From positions 623,923-687,922 of the forward strand of contig NZ_RRCN01000001.1 of assembly GCF_003863965.1 (NCBI RefSeq): 64,000 nucleotides of DNA. The letters are read 5' to 3'. Below are positions 17,214-26,173 of this stretch, one piece after another. The notes beneath the pieces were generated by a model. It was not told the origin of the DNA and did not search any database. It saw nothing but the letters and a program-made list of their open reading frames with translations. The position numbers and the translations under genes are program-made. The DNA comes from Paenibacillus oralis. GTDB taxonomy: Bacteria > Bacillota > Bacilli > Paenibacillales > Paenibacillaceae. Position 1 is the stretch's first letter, and the number at the start of each line of letters is the position of its first letter.

Positions 17214-18974
17214 TTAGGTTCCCGCAACAATCGAACGGATGGTTTCCAGCGGAATTTTCGGCTTACGGTCATAGGTCAACAGGCCGTTGATTTCCTGTTC
17301 CACATCCGTGAACTGGGTGTAACAAAATCCTTGGACCACCGGCGATTGCAAAACGGGTTCAATTACATTCTGCAAACGCGCCGCAAAATCCTGCTCATTT
17401 TCGGCTCCGGAATAACCCCATCCGTCCCAATCACCGGCTTTGAAGGAAATACCGCCAAACTCCGTCAGCAAGATCGGCTGGCCTTCGTCCGGGAACCCGG
17501 GCACGAGAATCCAGCGGTTGCCCGGCTTGGCGGCCAAAGCGGTTGCCCGCGCGGCATACCGCTCCGCGAGCACCTCCCGCCGCCATTCATAATCGTGAAT
17601 GGTGAGCAAGTCGGTGGCGACCAGCTCCCATCCGTCATTGGAGATGACGGGACGCGTCCGGTCCAGTGATTTCGTTAAATGATACAGAGACAAAGCGTGC
17701 TGCTGCTGCTGCCGGTCCACCAAAATGTTGGTGACGCCCCAGCTTTCGTTCAGCGGCACCCAAACCACGACGCATGGATGATTGAAATCCCGCTCCACGG
17801 CCTGAATCCACTCCCGGGTCATGCGGCCCGCGTAAGTTTCGGAGAAGCGGAAAGCATTGGCCATCTCCCCCCATACCAGGAGGCCCAGCCGGTCGGCCCA
17901 ATACAAATACCGGGGATCTTCGATTTTTTGATGCTTTCGGGCTCCATTAAAGCCCATCGCTTTGGTGAGTTCCACATCCCTGCGCAAGTCGTCGTCGCTG
18001 GGGGCGGTCAGCAGCCCTTCCGGAAAATACCCTTGATCCAGCACCATTTTCATATAATAAGGCCGATTGTTGAGCAGCAGCTTGCCGTCTTCAATGGAGA
18101 CTTTGCGCATGCCGAAATAACTTTTTACCAAATCCACCGCTTTCCCGTCCACGAGCAGCGTCAGCTCCAGATTGTAAAGGTGCGGATTTTCCGGCGTCCA
18201 CCACCGCCCCAGGCCGTGGTCGTTAAAGTCCTCGAGATGGATGGAGCGGCGGGCCGAAGCATGGCTCAAGGCGAAGCAGTCTTCGGACACGAACTCGCCC
18301 TTGAAGGATATAACGGCTTTAACGCTGACCTGTGCGCCAGGCCGGCAGCCCGACAGGAACACCTCCAGATCGAGATCGTTTTTATCGATGTCCGGAATCA
18401 TCCGGATGCGCTCCACATACGTTTCGGGCACCGGCTCAAGCCATACGCTTTGCCAAATCCCGGTCGTGCGCGTGTAGAAGATCCCCGCTGACTGATCCTC
18501 CCAATACTGCTTGCCGCGCGGCAAGGAGACGTCGCGGCTGTAGTCGGTCGCCTTCACAACGATGGTATTGCCGCCCTTGGCAAGAACATCCGTGATGTCG
18601 GCATGAAACGGCGTATGTCCGCCTTCATGGACCGCCACCAGCTTTCCGTTGACCCATACTTTAGCCTCGTAATCGACAGCGCCGAAATGCAGCAGCACTC
18701 TGCCCGCGTTGTATTCATCCGGAACGGTGAATCGTTTGCGATACCAAACCTGGTCATGAACCGATGTGTCTCCGATACCGCTAAGCCGGCTTTGAAAACA
18801 GAAAGGAACCGTGATTTTTCGGCTAAACCGCCCCTTATCCTGCTCATACCAGGCTTCCCGTTCTCCTATCCCGTCATCGTCAAATTCGAATTCCCATTCT
18901 CCATTCAGGCTCGCCCACTTCTCGCGGACGAATTGGGGCCGCGGATATTCACTGCGCGTAAGCTGGTTTGTCAT
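17214..18974 (-). CDS. Glycoside hydrolase family 2 enzyme
   Basis: Cytoplasmic exo-glycosidase of 586 residues, no signal peptide. Order: jelly-roll sugar-binding domain (about 1-180), Ig-like domain (about 185-290) and TIM barrel (about 295-586). Acid/base E410 in PLNESWG and nucleophile E505 in LLTEFGG are present. Its length fits the beta-glucuronidase/short beta-galactosidase group rather than LacZ. AAGGAGC precedes the ATG. It follows two permease genes in the operon, so it probably cleaves the imported oligosaccharide; the sugar specificity is not decidable. Confidence 0.88.
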   Translation of the reverse strand: MTNQLTRSEYPRPQFVREKWASLNGEWEFEFDDDGIGEREAWYEQDKGRFSRKITVPFCFQSRLSGIGDTSVHDQVWYRKRFTVPDEYNAGRVLLHFGAVDYEAKVWVNGKLVAVHEGGHTPFHADITDVLAKGGNTIVVKATDYSRDVSLPRGKQYWEDQSAGIFYTRTTGIWQSVWLEPVPETYVERIRMIPDIDKNDLDLEVFLSGCRPGAQVSVKAVISFKGEFVSEDCFALSHASARRSIHLEDFNDHGLGRWWTPENPHLYNLELTLLVDGKAVDLVKSYFGMRKVSIEDGKLLLNNRPYYMKMVLDQGYFPEGLLTAPSDDDLRRDVELTKAMGFNGARKHQKIEDPRYLYWADRLGLLVWGEMANAFRFSETYAGRMTREWIQAVERDFNHPCVVVWVPLNESWGVTNILVDRQQQQHALSLYHLTKSLDRTRPVISNDGWELVATDLLTIHDYEWRREVLAERYAARATALAAKPGNRWILVPGFPDEGQPILLTEFGGISFKAGDWDGWGYSGAENEQDFAARLQNVIEPVLQSPVVQGFCYTQFTDVEQEINGLLTYDRKPKIPLETIRSIVAGT

Positions 18975-19013
18975 AGTCTCTGCTCCTTCTATATCTATCG
19001 TAAGTTGAACTGG

Positions 19014-19820
19014 TTACCCTTTAATCCCCGAGAGGCTGACGCCTTTGATGATCTGCCGTTCGAAAATCAGGAACAGCACCATGATCGGCAGGGACGCCAC
19101 CGTGTTGATGACCATCGGTTTGACGTAATCTTCGGTATATTGATTCATTAACGTCGGGATCCCCATCGGCAAAGTAAACAGGTTGTCGTCGGTGACGGAC
19201 AGGAACGGCCACAGGAAGTTGTTCCAGGAGCCGATAAACGTCAGAATCGCGATCGACACCAGCGCGGGACGGGTAAGCGGAAGCATGATGTTGATGAAAA
19301 TCCGCCAGATGCCGCCGCCGTCCATCTGCACGCTTTCCAGCAGGTCGTTCGGAATGCCGTCGAAAAAGCTTTTCAGCACGATGATCGCAAACGGCGAAGC
19401 CAAAACGGGAAAAATCAGCCCCATATAAGTGTTGAGAATCTCCATGTCCTTGGCGACCTGATACAGCGGAATCAAAATCGCTTCGCCGGGAATCAGCAGC
19501 CCCGCCAAAATGAAGAAAAACATAAACGTCCGGTACCGGAACGGAATTTTGGACATGGCGAATCCGGACATCGCGGCGATGATCAGCGTAAACACGGTGA
19601 CGCAGACGGCGATAAAAAAGCTGTTCCAAGACCAGGCCAACAGTTTGGTGCCGGTAATGACTTCGTTGTAAACCGCCAGCGAATAAGGCGGCGTAAACCA
19701 GTCGACGACGGAGATGATTTTCATGCCTTCTTTTTTGACCGAAACGACCAGCATCCAAATTAACGGAAAAGCGAACAGCAGCGCCATGAACAGGGAAAAA
19801 ATCCGGTAAAACCACTTCAT
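19014..19820 (-). CDS. CUT1 sugar ABC transporter permease (MalG-type)
   Basis: Inner-membrane permease subunit of 268 residues with about six hydrophobic segments. The EAA loop that docks the ATPase is ESVQMDGGGIWRIFINIMLP (about residues 166-185). AAGGAGG precedes the ATG. The start lies one base after the stop of the MalF-type gene, indicating translational coupling. No ATPase gene is present here; a shared MsmX-type ATPase is likely. Confidence 0.92.
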   Translation of the reverse strand: MKWFYRIFSLFMALLFAFPLIWMLVVSVKKEGMKIISVVDWFTPPYSLAVYNEVITGTKLLAWSWNSFFIAVCVTVFTLIIAAMSGFAMSKIPFRYRTFMFFFILAGLLIPGEAILIPLYQVAKDMEILNTYMGLIFPVLASPFAIIVLKSFFDGIPNDLLESVQMDGGGIWRIFINIMLPLTRPALVSIAILTFIGSWNNFLWPFLSVTDDNLFTLPMGIPTLMNQYTEDYVKPMVINTVASLPIMVLFLIFERQIIKGVSLSGIKG

Positions 19821-19821
19821 A

Positions 19822-20709
19822 CTATTTCGCCTCCTTCCGGTTGTTCACCCAATACTGCAGCCCGGACAGCACCAGCAAAATGACAAACAGCATGTAGGAC
19901 ATGGCCGAGGCGTAACCGAGGTCGTTTTTGCGGAAGCCCGTCTGCCAAATGTACTGGATAACGGGGCGGGTTTGGTCCAAAGGGCCGCCGCCGGTCATAA
20001 CGTAAATTTGCATAAATACTTTAAATGAAGCGATAATTTGCAGCATGGTGATCGTTTTGGTGATTGGGCTCAGCAGCGGAAGGGTGATTTTCCAAAAAAC
20101 CTGGGAATCGGTCGCCCCGTCCAGGCGCGCCGCTTCATAAACCTCATCCGGGATATCCTGCATCGCCGACAAATATAAAATGAAGTTAAAGCCGACCGTC
20201 CACCAGAGCGTAAGCAGCGAAACAGCGATCCAGGCGAGGCCCGTCTCCGACAGCCAGAAAATTTCCGCGCCTTCCGGAAGCAGCTTAAGCAGGTGAAGCA
20301 AGGAGTTCACCAGTCCCGTATAAGGCTGGAACAGAAACAATCCCAGGTAGGCAGCGACCGCCACGGACAAAATGCTGGGGATAAAAAACACGCTGCGGTA
20401 AAACCGCTGCAGCCTGGAGTTCCGGTTGGCGATCAGCGCCAGCACGATGGCCAGGGCAAGCATCAACGGCGTCGTAATGATGACGAATACCGCCGAGTGC
20501 CCAATCGCCGCCCAAAATTCGTGATCCTGAAACATCCGCTCATAATTGCCCAAGCCGAGATACTTCATTTTTTTGATCAGCGTCCATTTATAGAAACTCA
20601 TTTCCACGCCCTTGATCATCGGCCAGATCGTAAACAGGAAATAAACGACCAAGAAGGGGAGCAGGAACAGGAGTGCCTGCACGTCCGCTCTCAGTTTGTT
20701 CATCTTCAT
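19822..20709 (-). CDS. CUT1 sugar ABC transporter permease (MalF-type)
   Basis: Partner permease of 295 residues with six hydrophobic segments and EAA loop YEAARLDGATDSQVFWKITL. The ATG at 20709 is preferred over one at 20727 because GGGGAGG lies between them, seven bases upstream of the chosen start. Second gene of the binding protein - MalF - MalG - GH2 - MBL operon. Confidence 0.92.
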   Translation of the reverse strand: MKMNKLRADVQALLFLLPFLVVYFLFTIWPMIKGVEMSFYKWTLIKKMKYLGLGNYERMFQDHEFWAAIGHSAVFVIITTPLMLALAIVLALIANRNSRLQRFYRSVFFIPSILSVAVAAYLGLFLFQPYTGLVNSLLHLLKLLPEGAEIFWLSETGLAWIAVSLLTLWWTVGFNFILYLSAMQDIPDEVYEAARLDGATDSQVFWKITLPLLSPITKTITMLQIIASFKVFMQIYVMTGGGPLDQTRPVIQYIWQTGFRKNDLGYASAMSYMLFVILLVLSGLQYWVNNRKEAK

Positions 20710-20790
20710 CGTTTCAAGCCTCCCCATAGGCCGGCCGGCCCTTGATCTTGCGAGTTTGCCTCAAAGCCGGCCGGAGTCATGATCTAACCG

Positions 20791-22128
20791 CTATTCGTTT
20801 AATACCTTTTGGACTTCCTCGGTCATTTTGGCGATGCCGTCCGCCGGGGTCATTTTGTTGGCCCATACTTCATTCAAATATTTGAACATGGCCAAATCGC
20901 GGATTTGCCAGTTTTTCGTGGACGGTTTGCTGAACTTCACGGTCGAAGCCACGGATACGTAATCGCTCCGGTAAGGAAGCTCCTTAAACTCCTGTTTCTC
21001 AAACACGGACGGTTTGGACGGGATATGGCCGGCTTTCGCCCAAACCTGGCCGTTGTCGGCCAGCCAGTTGGCGAACGTGATCGCCGCTTTTCGCTTGGCT
21101 GGGTCTTCATCTTTGGTTACGGGAAGGATCACGGTATGGGAATCGCCCCAGGTCGCTTCCTGATCGAAGATTTTCGGGATCGGCATCGCGCCAAAATCCA
21201 GCCCTTCCGTGGACTCCCAGGTGCCTGTGGCCCAAACCCCGGTCATCATAATGGCGGCCGTACCGCTTTGGAAGTTTTTGTAGAAATCCGGATCGTTCAG
21301 TTTAATAACTTTATATTTATGGAAAAGATCCTGGACATATTGGGCCGCCTGAACCGCTTTGTCCGTATCCGCCTGGGCGGTGGTCAAGTCGTCGGATACG
21401 ACGTCATTGCCCCCGAGCTGGGAATACAGCGCCCACCACAAACGGAACGGGTCGTCATTCGTGTTCGACAAGGCAAACGGAGTCGCTTTCGCCGGCAGTT
21501 TTTCTTTCAGCGTGTTCAGGAAAGCGACGAAACCGTCGGCCGATTGCTCCATGACCGGTTTGCCGTCTTCGCCAAGCAGCCCGGCGTCTTTCAGCAGCTT
21601 CTTGTTGTAGTACATAATGAACGGGTGCGTATCGATCGGCACCGCATAGTGCGCGCCGTCCACCACGGAAGCGTCAAGGATGTTTTGGTTGAAGGAGGAC
21701 CAGTCCACGCCGGCTTCGGCGGCCACATCGTCAAGCTCGGTGACGACCCCCTGGTCGATCAGATCGGGCAGCCGGGAAATGTGGGAGATGCCGACATCCG
21801 GACCGTTGCCGTTGCCAACCGCGGTAATCAGCTTGGTGTAATACTCTCCCCATTCCAGCTTCGTATTTTTCACTTGAATGTCGGGATGTTCCTTGTTGAA
21901 GGCATCGATCATCGCCTGCATATTGTCGCCGTCTCCGCCCGAGAACAGCGTCCAGAACGATAATTGGATCTTCTCGCCGCCACCATTTGAAGCGCTTTCA
22001 CTACCTTGCCCGTTTGTCCCCTCGTTACCGGATGGCGCCGCAGCATTGTTTCCGCCGCCGCCGCACGCGCTTAACGAGAGAGAGATTGACAGCAACAAAA
22101 CGAGCAGCATTGCAAAGCTTTTTTTCAT
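20791..22128 (-). CDS. Sugar ABC transporter substrate-binding lipoprotein
   Basis: Extracytoplasmic solute-binding protein family 1, 445 residues. Lipoprotein signal peptide with lipobox LSACGG (Cys about residue 22), then a Gly/Ser/Asn-rich linker to about residue 50 and the two-lobe binding domain (LSFWTLFSGGDGDN, GIAKMTEEVQ at the end). AGGGGAGG precedes the ATG. First gene of the operon, so it is expressed from the cre-containing promoter at 22209-22245. Ligand is probably an oligosaccharide matching the GH2 enzyme. Confidence 0.92.
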   Translation of the reverse strand: MKKSFAMLLVLLLSISLSLSACGGGGNNAAAPSGNEGTNGQGSESASNGGGEKIQLSFWTLFSGGDGDNMQAMIDAFNKEHPDIQVKNTKLEWGEYYTKLITAVGNGNGPDVGISHISRLPDLIDQGVVTELDDVAAEAGVDWSSFNQNILDASVVDGAHYAVPIDTHPFIMYYNKKLLKDAGLLGEDGKPVMEQSADGFVAFLNTLKEKLPAKATPFALSNTNDDPFRLWWALYSQLGGNDVVSDDLTTAQADTDKAVQAAQYVQDLFHKYKVIKLNDPDFYKNFQSGTAAIMMTGVWATGTWESTEGLDFGAMPIPKIFDQEATWGDSHTVILPVTKDEDPAKRKAAITFANWLADNGQVWAKAGHIPSKPSVFEKQEFKELPYRSDYVSVASTVKFSKPSTKNWQIRDLAMFKYLNEVWANKMTPADGIAKMTEEVQKVLNE

Positions 22129-22167
22129 GTTGGCCTCCCCTTTACACTTTGGTGAAATATGGAACAG

Positions 22168-22191
22168 AATTTATGTTTTATTACATAAATT
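22168..22191. promoter_or_regulatory. AT-rich inverted repeat in leader of GH2 transport operon
   Basis: AATTTATG-N8-CATAAATT, perfect arms, at about +11 to +34 from the predicted start site. Sites of similar sequence (core G-TTTTAWTR-C) and identical position occur in the leaders of the 29.8-kb and 30.9-kb genes. Likely operator of a shared regulator. Confidence 0.55.
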
Positions 22192-22208
22192 CCGAACCTT
22201 TGTACCTA

Positions 22209-22245
22209 AATATAATGATGATAGGGTGTTTTGTCAACGGTTTCA
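22209..22245 (-). promoter_or_regulatory. Sigma-A promoter with cre box over the -35
   Basis: On the minus strand TTGACA-17 bp-TATATT. The -35 is the end of TGAAACCGTTGACA (22232-22245), which fits the CcpA cre consensus TGWNANCGNTNWCA at every fixed base when read on the plus strand. CcpA bound here would block polymerase, giving glucose repression. Confidence 0.75.
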
Positions 22246-22383
22246 TACTGGATTTTTGTAATATTTTTGTTTGTTACAATATTATTGTAATTAACAGTGC
22301 AAGCTGCGGCGGCTGGTTATAATAAAAGGACAAGCCGAGGCGGGAATGGGATCGGGGAAGCCCTCTGCTACCGCCTCTGCCTG

Positions 22384-22491
22384 AAATAGAGGTAATTTGG
22401 GGCGCTATTTTTACGATTTCACCGTAAAAAAATCCCCTATTTCCTCTCCTCTCTCTTTTTGGGCGAAAATAAGGTCCGTTTGTACCGCTAT
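22384..22491. repeat. Degenerate family E repeat units
   Basis: AAATAGAGGTAATTTGG... at 22384 and AAATAAGGTCCGTTTGTACC at 22467 resemble family E units seen at 35.4 and 54.4 kb, but only two are clear. It abuts the family B copy at 22510. Confidence 0.45.
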
Positions 22492-22509
22492 TTCTGACGG
22501 GCGGCTCCG

Positions 22510-22693
22510 ATTGGAAAAAATCCAATAGATTGACGGAATACGCACGTCATTTTGAACTCTCATTGGAAATTATCCAATAGATTTCTCGCAAATCGCGCAT
22601 TATGCGCCCCACCGAGCGTCATCTATTGGAGAATATCCAATCTGGCCGCTAAAATTACCACTCATTTTCCAATTCTATTGGATATAATCCAAT
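22510..22693. repeat. Intergenic tetrad repeat, family B, copy 2
   Basis: ATTGGAAAAAATCCAATAGA at 22510, ATTGGAAATTATCCAATAGA at 22562, then inverted TCTATTGGAGAATATCCAAT at 22622 and TCTATTGGATATAATCCAAT at 22674. Spacings 52, 60 and 52 bp. Spacers align with copy 1 (for example CCGAGCGTCAT / CCGAGCCTCAT before the third unit). Confidence 0.88.
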
Positions 22694-22741
22694 GACAATA
22701 CCGAATGACGTACCGACAGCTAGCTTCACCTAAAAGAAAAG

Positions 22742-22790
22742 AAAAAGCCGCCCACTCCGGGAAACCGGAATTAACGGCTGCTCGTTTTTT
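22742..22790 (-). terminator. Terminator of ArsR-like regulator
   Basis: AGCCG ... CGGCT with an inner CCGG/CCGG pairing, followed by UUUUUC on the minus strand, ending at the stop codon. Confidence 0.75.
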
Positions 22791-23729
22791 TCACTCATTC
22801 TCATCCAATGTATACATTACGCGCATGAGCAGATCCTGTTCATGGTCGCCGAACTGGCGGCCGAACAGATTAACGCCGCCTTTGCGTACGGCATCCGGCT
22901 TGACGCCGATACGCACCCGCAGGCCCGGGCGTTGCTGGAGCCGCAGATCGGAAAGCGTGACATCCGACACTTTCTGCATATCCAGCGTCGTCCGCTCATG
23001 GTCGATGCGCCACGTTTTCAGCAGACCGTATTGGGTCATCCAGTCCAGCCACCAGGGCGGGTTCAGCAGCCCCCGCCGGTCGCCGAAATCGCCGGGGCTG
23101 GTCCAAGTGCCGATTTCGGCGCCGTTAACCCACACCGAAATATCCGACGGCCAATCATTATCGTAATTCGGGGCTTCGGAACACAGTTCCATCGATAGCT
23201 CAATACTGTGGATTCTCGCATTTTTAGGGATTTCCAAAGGCAGCAAATACTCCAAAAATCCTTTGCGGAACCAAATAATCTGCGCCCCTATACGCTTGGG
23301 ATTGTAAAAGCTGGCCGGCTCGTCTTCACGCATCAGCATCCCTTCCTGATTCGCCATCCCGCAGGTCGGATGGACTTCGCAATCGCTGAAATGCCCGATG
23401 GGCATTTCAACCTCGTAAACCCGTATTCCATCCTTCGTCGAACGAATCGTATTGTTTAGCGAGATGAGAATATCGTCAAAGTTCCGGCTGCATACCTTCA
23501 TCGCTCCGCGCACGGCGGGCAGCAGCTCCGTGTTGATCAGCCTGGCCGCTTCCAGGATCTTGACGTTGTTCGCCACAGTAGAAGCCGGAAGCTGCAAAAC
23601 CTCGGCGATTTCGTTCACATTCATGCTCCGCGCGTTGAGCAGGCGCAAAATATCCACCCGCGAACGCGTTGAAAGGGCATGAGCCACCTGAACCAGCTTC
23701 TCCGGTTCTTCAATACCGACTTCCAACAT
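22791..23729 (-). CDS. ArsR-like regulator with large C-terminal ligand domain (paralog 2)
   Basis: DNA-binding protein of 312 residues. N-terminal ArsR-type winged helix (about 8-95; STRSRVDILRLL and LPASTVANNVKILEAA), then a long C-terminal beta-rich region (about 100-305) with DCEVHPTCGM, SELCSEAPNYDNDWPSD-like and ISVWVNGAEIG segments that look like a jelly-roll sugar-binding fold. This is far larger than the ~110-residue classical ArsR. Closely similar over its whole length to the next gene, so a tandem duplicate. Placed between sugar operons whose leaders share an inverted repeat, it is a good candidate to read an imported sugar and control them. GGAGGAGGG precedes the ATG. Confidence 0.75.
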   Translation of the reverse strand: MLEVGIEEPEKLVQVAHALSTRSRVDILRLLNARSMNVNEIAEVLQLPASTVANNVKILEAARLINTELLPAVRGAMKVCSRNFDDILISLNNTIRSTKDGIRVYEVEMPIGHFSDCEVHPTCGMANQEGMLMREDEPASFYNPKRIGAQIIWFRKGFLEYLLPLEIPKNARIHSIELSMELCSEAPNYDNDWPSDISVWVNGAEIGTWTSPGDFGDRRGLLNPPWWLDWMTQYGLLKTWRIDHERTTLDMQKVSDVTLSDLRLQQRPGLRVRIGVKPDAVRKGGVNLFGRQFGDHEQDLLMRVMYTLDENE

Positions 23730-23763
23730 TCAAAGCCCTCCTCCGGCGTATCAACCATTTAGC

Positions 23764-23797
23764 AAAAACCATCCCCCGCAAAAGGAAGATGGTTTTT
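23764..23797 (-). terminator. Terminator between the two ArsR-like paralogs
   Basis: AAAAACCATC / GATGGTTTTT, ten-base perfect arms with U-run, showing the paralogs are largely separate transcripts. Confidence 0.85.
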
Positions 23798-23810
23798 CGT
23801 TTCCGATCGT

Positions 23811-24752
23811 TTATTCCGCTGAATCATCGAGTGTATACGCAACCTGCATGATCATATCCTGTTCATAATCTCCGAACTGCTTGCCGAACAGATTGACCCC
23901 GCCTTTATGGACGGCGTCCGGCTTCACGCCGATACGCACCCGTATGCTCGGACGCTGGTCAAGCCCCAAACGCCCCAGCGTAACGTCGGACACTTTCTGC
24001 ATATCCAAAGTGGTCCGCTCGTGGTCAACCCGCCATGTTTTCAAAAGTCCGTATTGCGTCGACCAATCTTCCCACCATGCCGGGTTCAGCGCCCCGCGCC
24101 GGTCGCCGAAATCCCCCGGACTCGTCCACATGCCGATCTCCACGCCGTTGATCCACACGGAAATATCCGAAGGCCAATCATTGTCGTAATTCGGCGCTTC
24201 GGAACACATTTCCATAGACAGCTCGAGCGACTGGATTCGCGCGTTTTGCGGAATCTCCAGCGGAAACTGGTATTCCACGTAGCCTTTGCGGAACCATAAA
24301 ATTTGCGCCGCCACATGCTTGGGATGATAGAAGCTCGCCGGCTCGTCTTCTCTCACCAGCATGCCTTCGCTTGACGCCATGCCGCAGGTCGGATGCACCT
24401 CGCAATCGCTGTAATGGCCGATCGGCATCTCGACCTCGTAATATTTCATCCCGTCTTTCGAGGTCCGGATACTTGAGTTTAGCGAGATCAGAATATCGTC
24501 ATAATTCCGGCTGCATACCTTCATCGCTCCGCGTACCGCCGGGAGCAGTTCCGTATTGATCAGCCTGGCGGCTTCCAGCACCTTCACGTTGTTCGCCACC
24601 GTGGACACCGGAAGCTGAAGGGCCTCGGCAAGTTCAATAATATTCATGCTTCGCGTGTTGAGCAGGCGAAGCATGTCAACCCGAGAGCGCGTCGAGAGAG
24701 CGTGAGCGACCTGAACCAGTTTATCTGGTTCATGTATACCGACTTCCAGCAT
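23811..24752 (-). CDS. ArsR-like regulator with large C-terminal ligand domain (paralog 1)
   Basis: Paralog of the preceding gene, 313 residues, same order: winged helix (STRSRVDMLRLL, LPVSTVANNVKVLEAA), DCEVHPTCGM, then beta-rich domain (ISVWINGVEIG, WTSPGDFGDRRG, VGVKPDAVHKGG-like end). Differences are mostly conservative, with the most change in the recognition-helix neighbourhood (NEIAEVLQLPA versus IELAEALQLPV), so the two may bind different sites. ATG at 24752 is chosen over the GTG at 24767 because GGAGG lies between. A CTTTACT-N12-AGTAAAG repeat upstream may be autoregulatory. Confidence 0.75.
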   Translation of the reverse strand: MLEVGIHEPDKLVQVAHALSTRSRVDMLRLLNTRSMNIIELAEALQLPVSTVANNVKVLEAARLINTELLPAVRGAMKVCSRNYDDILISLNSSIRTSKDGMKYYEVEMPIGHYSDCEVHPTCGMASSEGMLVREDEPASFYHPKHVAAQILWFRKGYVEYQFPLEIPQNARIQSLELSMEMCSEAPNYDNDWPSDISVWINGVEIGMWTSPGDFGDRRGALNPAWWEDWSTQYGLLKTWRVDHERTTLDMQKVSDVTLGRLGLDQRPSIRVRIGVKPDAVHKGGVNLFGKQFGDYEQDMIMQVAYTLDDSAE

Positions 24753-24799
24753 ATGAACCTCCGTCACCGTATTCCCAAAAAATGTTCTATCTTTATTGA

Positions 24800-24825
24800 C
24801 TTTACTATAAAAACCTGCAGTAAAG
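24800..24825. promoter_or_regulatory. Inverted repeat upstream of ArsR-like paralog 1
   Basis: CTTTACT-N12-AGTAAAG, perfect arms, 48 bases before the start. Possible operator; not similar to the leader repeats of the sugar operons. Confidence 0.35.
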
Positions 24826-24854
24826 CAACGTTATTCATTTCACGATCAGGAAGT

Positions 24855-26156
24855 TCATTTCACCGGCCGTATATCAAAAAAATCGAGCTCAACCTCCCCC
24901 GTATCCTTTGTAAACCGGATTTTGTTTTCGCCGTCCCGCAGCTTGATTTTTGCGGTGGACAGCCCCCAATTTTCCCAGCCTTTACGGGTGACATACAAGC
25001 TGACGGGAGCCCCCGAATTTACGCTTAGCCCGAAATAAGCCGCTTCTCCGCCTTCGTTCCCGTTTGCGGTTCTGGCCAACAAAACGTACTCGCCCTCCGC
25101 CGCGTTCACCGTATACTCCGCGTAACTGCCCGGCGCCTCAAACCGCGCCTTGCTTCCTCCCGAGCCCGCGGAGCTTGGCAAAGCGGCCACGCCGCCGCCA
25201 AGCGTTCCCGACTCCGCCTCATAGCGGGTGCGCGCGGCTTCGCCCGAAGGCAGCCGAATCGGCAGGTTCGGATCGGCGGGCACTCCGAGACGCGGGGTAT
25301 TGCTTATGTTCCAAGTGAACGGCTGCGTGCGGATTTCGCGATTCCAGCCGGCACCGTCGTATTTGGCCACATGGTAAACGATCCAATCCTCCGTGCCGTC
25401 CGGAGAAGTCGTGAAAGAATGGTGCCCAGGACCGTACAGCCCGTTCCCGGATACAAAGATAGGCCGATCCCGTTTGCTCCATGAAGCGGGGTTCAGCAGA
25501 TCGCCGGACATATCGGCCGTGATTAGCCCAAGACAGTAATCGTTGGTCCAGCTCCCGCTCGCCGAGTAAACAAGATTAACGACCCCGTTTCGGATGGCGA
25601 CCTGGGGACCTTCATTGACATGAGGGGAATGATTGGTTTCCCAGCTATAGGTTGGCCTTGAGATTTCCACGCGCTCCGAGCCGATGGTCCAAGGATTGCT
25701 CATGCGGGCGATGTACAGATTTTGCCGCACGTTGACATATTCCTCCCAGCCGGACCAGATAAAATACAGCTGTCCTCCCGCTTGCAATACGGTGCCGTCG
25801 ATCGCCCAGCGGTCCGTGGAATCGGTGATCTGGCCTTTTTGCTCCCATCCCCCCTCCATCGGATCGTCTGAGGTATTTTCCATGACATACATCCGGTGAT
25901 TGGCGTTATCTCCGTCATCCATCGCGTAATAAATATACCAGGCCCCGTTAATGTAATGGAGCTCGGGAGCCCAAATATTATGGCCGCCTGTGGCGATCAC
26001 TCTGCGGGGCGCCGCGTCAAGCGCGGTTAAACTATGCGATTTCCAAATCGTAACGTTGCCGCCGGTTGTTTTGGTAAAATAGTAAAATCCGTCCGTATGC
26101 TTGTAGACCCACGGATCGGCCCCATCCTGCATGATCACGTTATAAAAATGGTCCAT
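24855..26156 (-). CDS. GH43 glycosidase with C-terminal CBM6/35-like domain
   Basis: Arabinofuranosidase/xylosidase-type enzyme of 433 residues without signal peptide, so cytoplasmic. Five-bladed propeller domain (about 1-295) with catalytic base D14 (GADPW), pKa modulator D120 (AIDGT) and acid E182 (NEGP). A beta-sandwich follows (about 305-433; YEAESG, YAEYTVNAAEGEYVL, FDIRPVK) typical of CBM6/35. GAAAGGAAGG precedes the ATG. Last gene of the binding protein - LplB - LplC - GH43 operon, so it probably trims imported arabino- or xylo-oligosaccharides. Confidence 0.88.
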   Translation of the reverse strand: MDHFYNVIMQDGADPWVYKHTDGFYYFTKTTGGNVTIWKSHSLTALDAAPRRVIATGGHNIWAPELHYINGAWYIYYAMDDGDNANHRMYVMENTSDDPMEGGWEQKGQITDSTDRWAIDGTVLQAGGQLYFIWSGWEEYVNVRQNLYIARMSNPWTIGSERVEISRPTYSWETNHSPHVNEGPQVAIRNGVVNLVYSASGSWTNDYCLGLITADMSGDLLNPASWSKRDRPIFVSGNGLYGPGHHSFTTSPDGTEDWIVYHVAKYDGAGWNREIRTQPFTWNISNTPRLGVPADPNLPIRLPSGEAARTRYEAESGTLGGGVAALPSSAGSGGSKARFEAPGSYAEYTVNAAEGEYVLLARTANGNEGGEAAYFGLSVNSGAPVSLYVTRKGWENWGLSTAKIKLRDGENKIRFTKDTGEVELDFFDIRPVK

Positions 26157-26173
26157 GCTTCGCTTCCTTCCTT

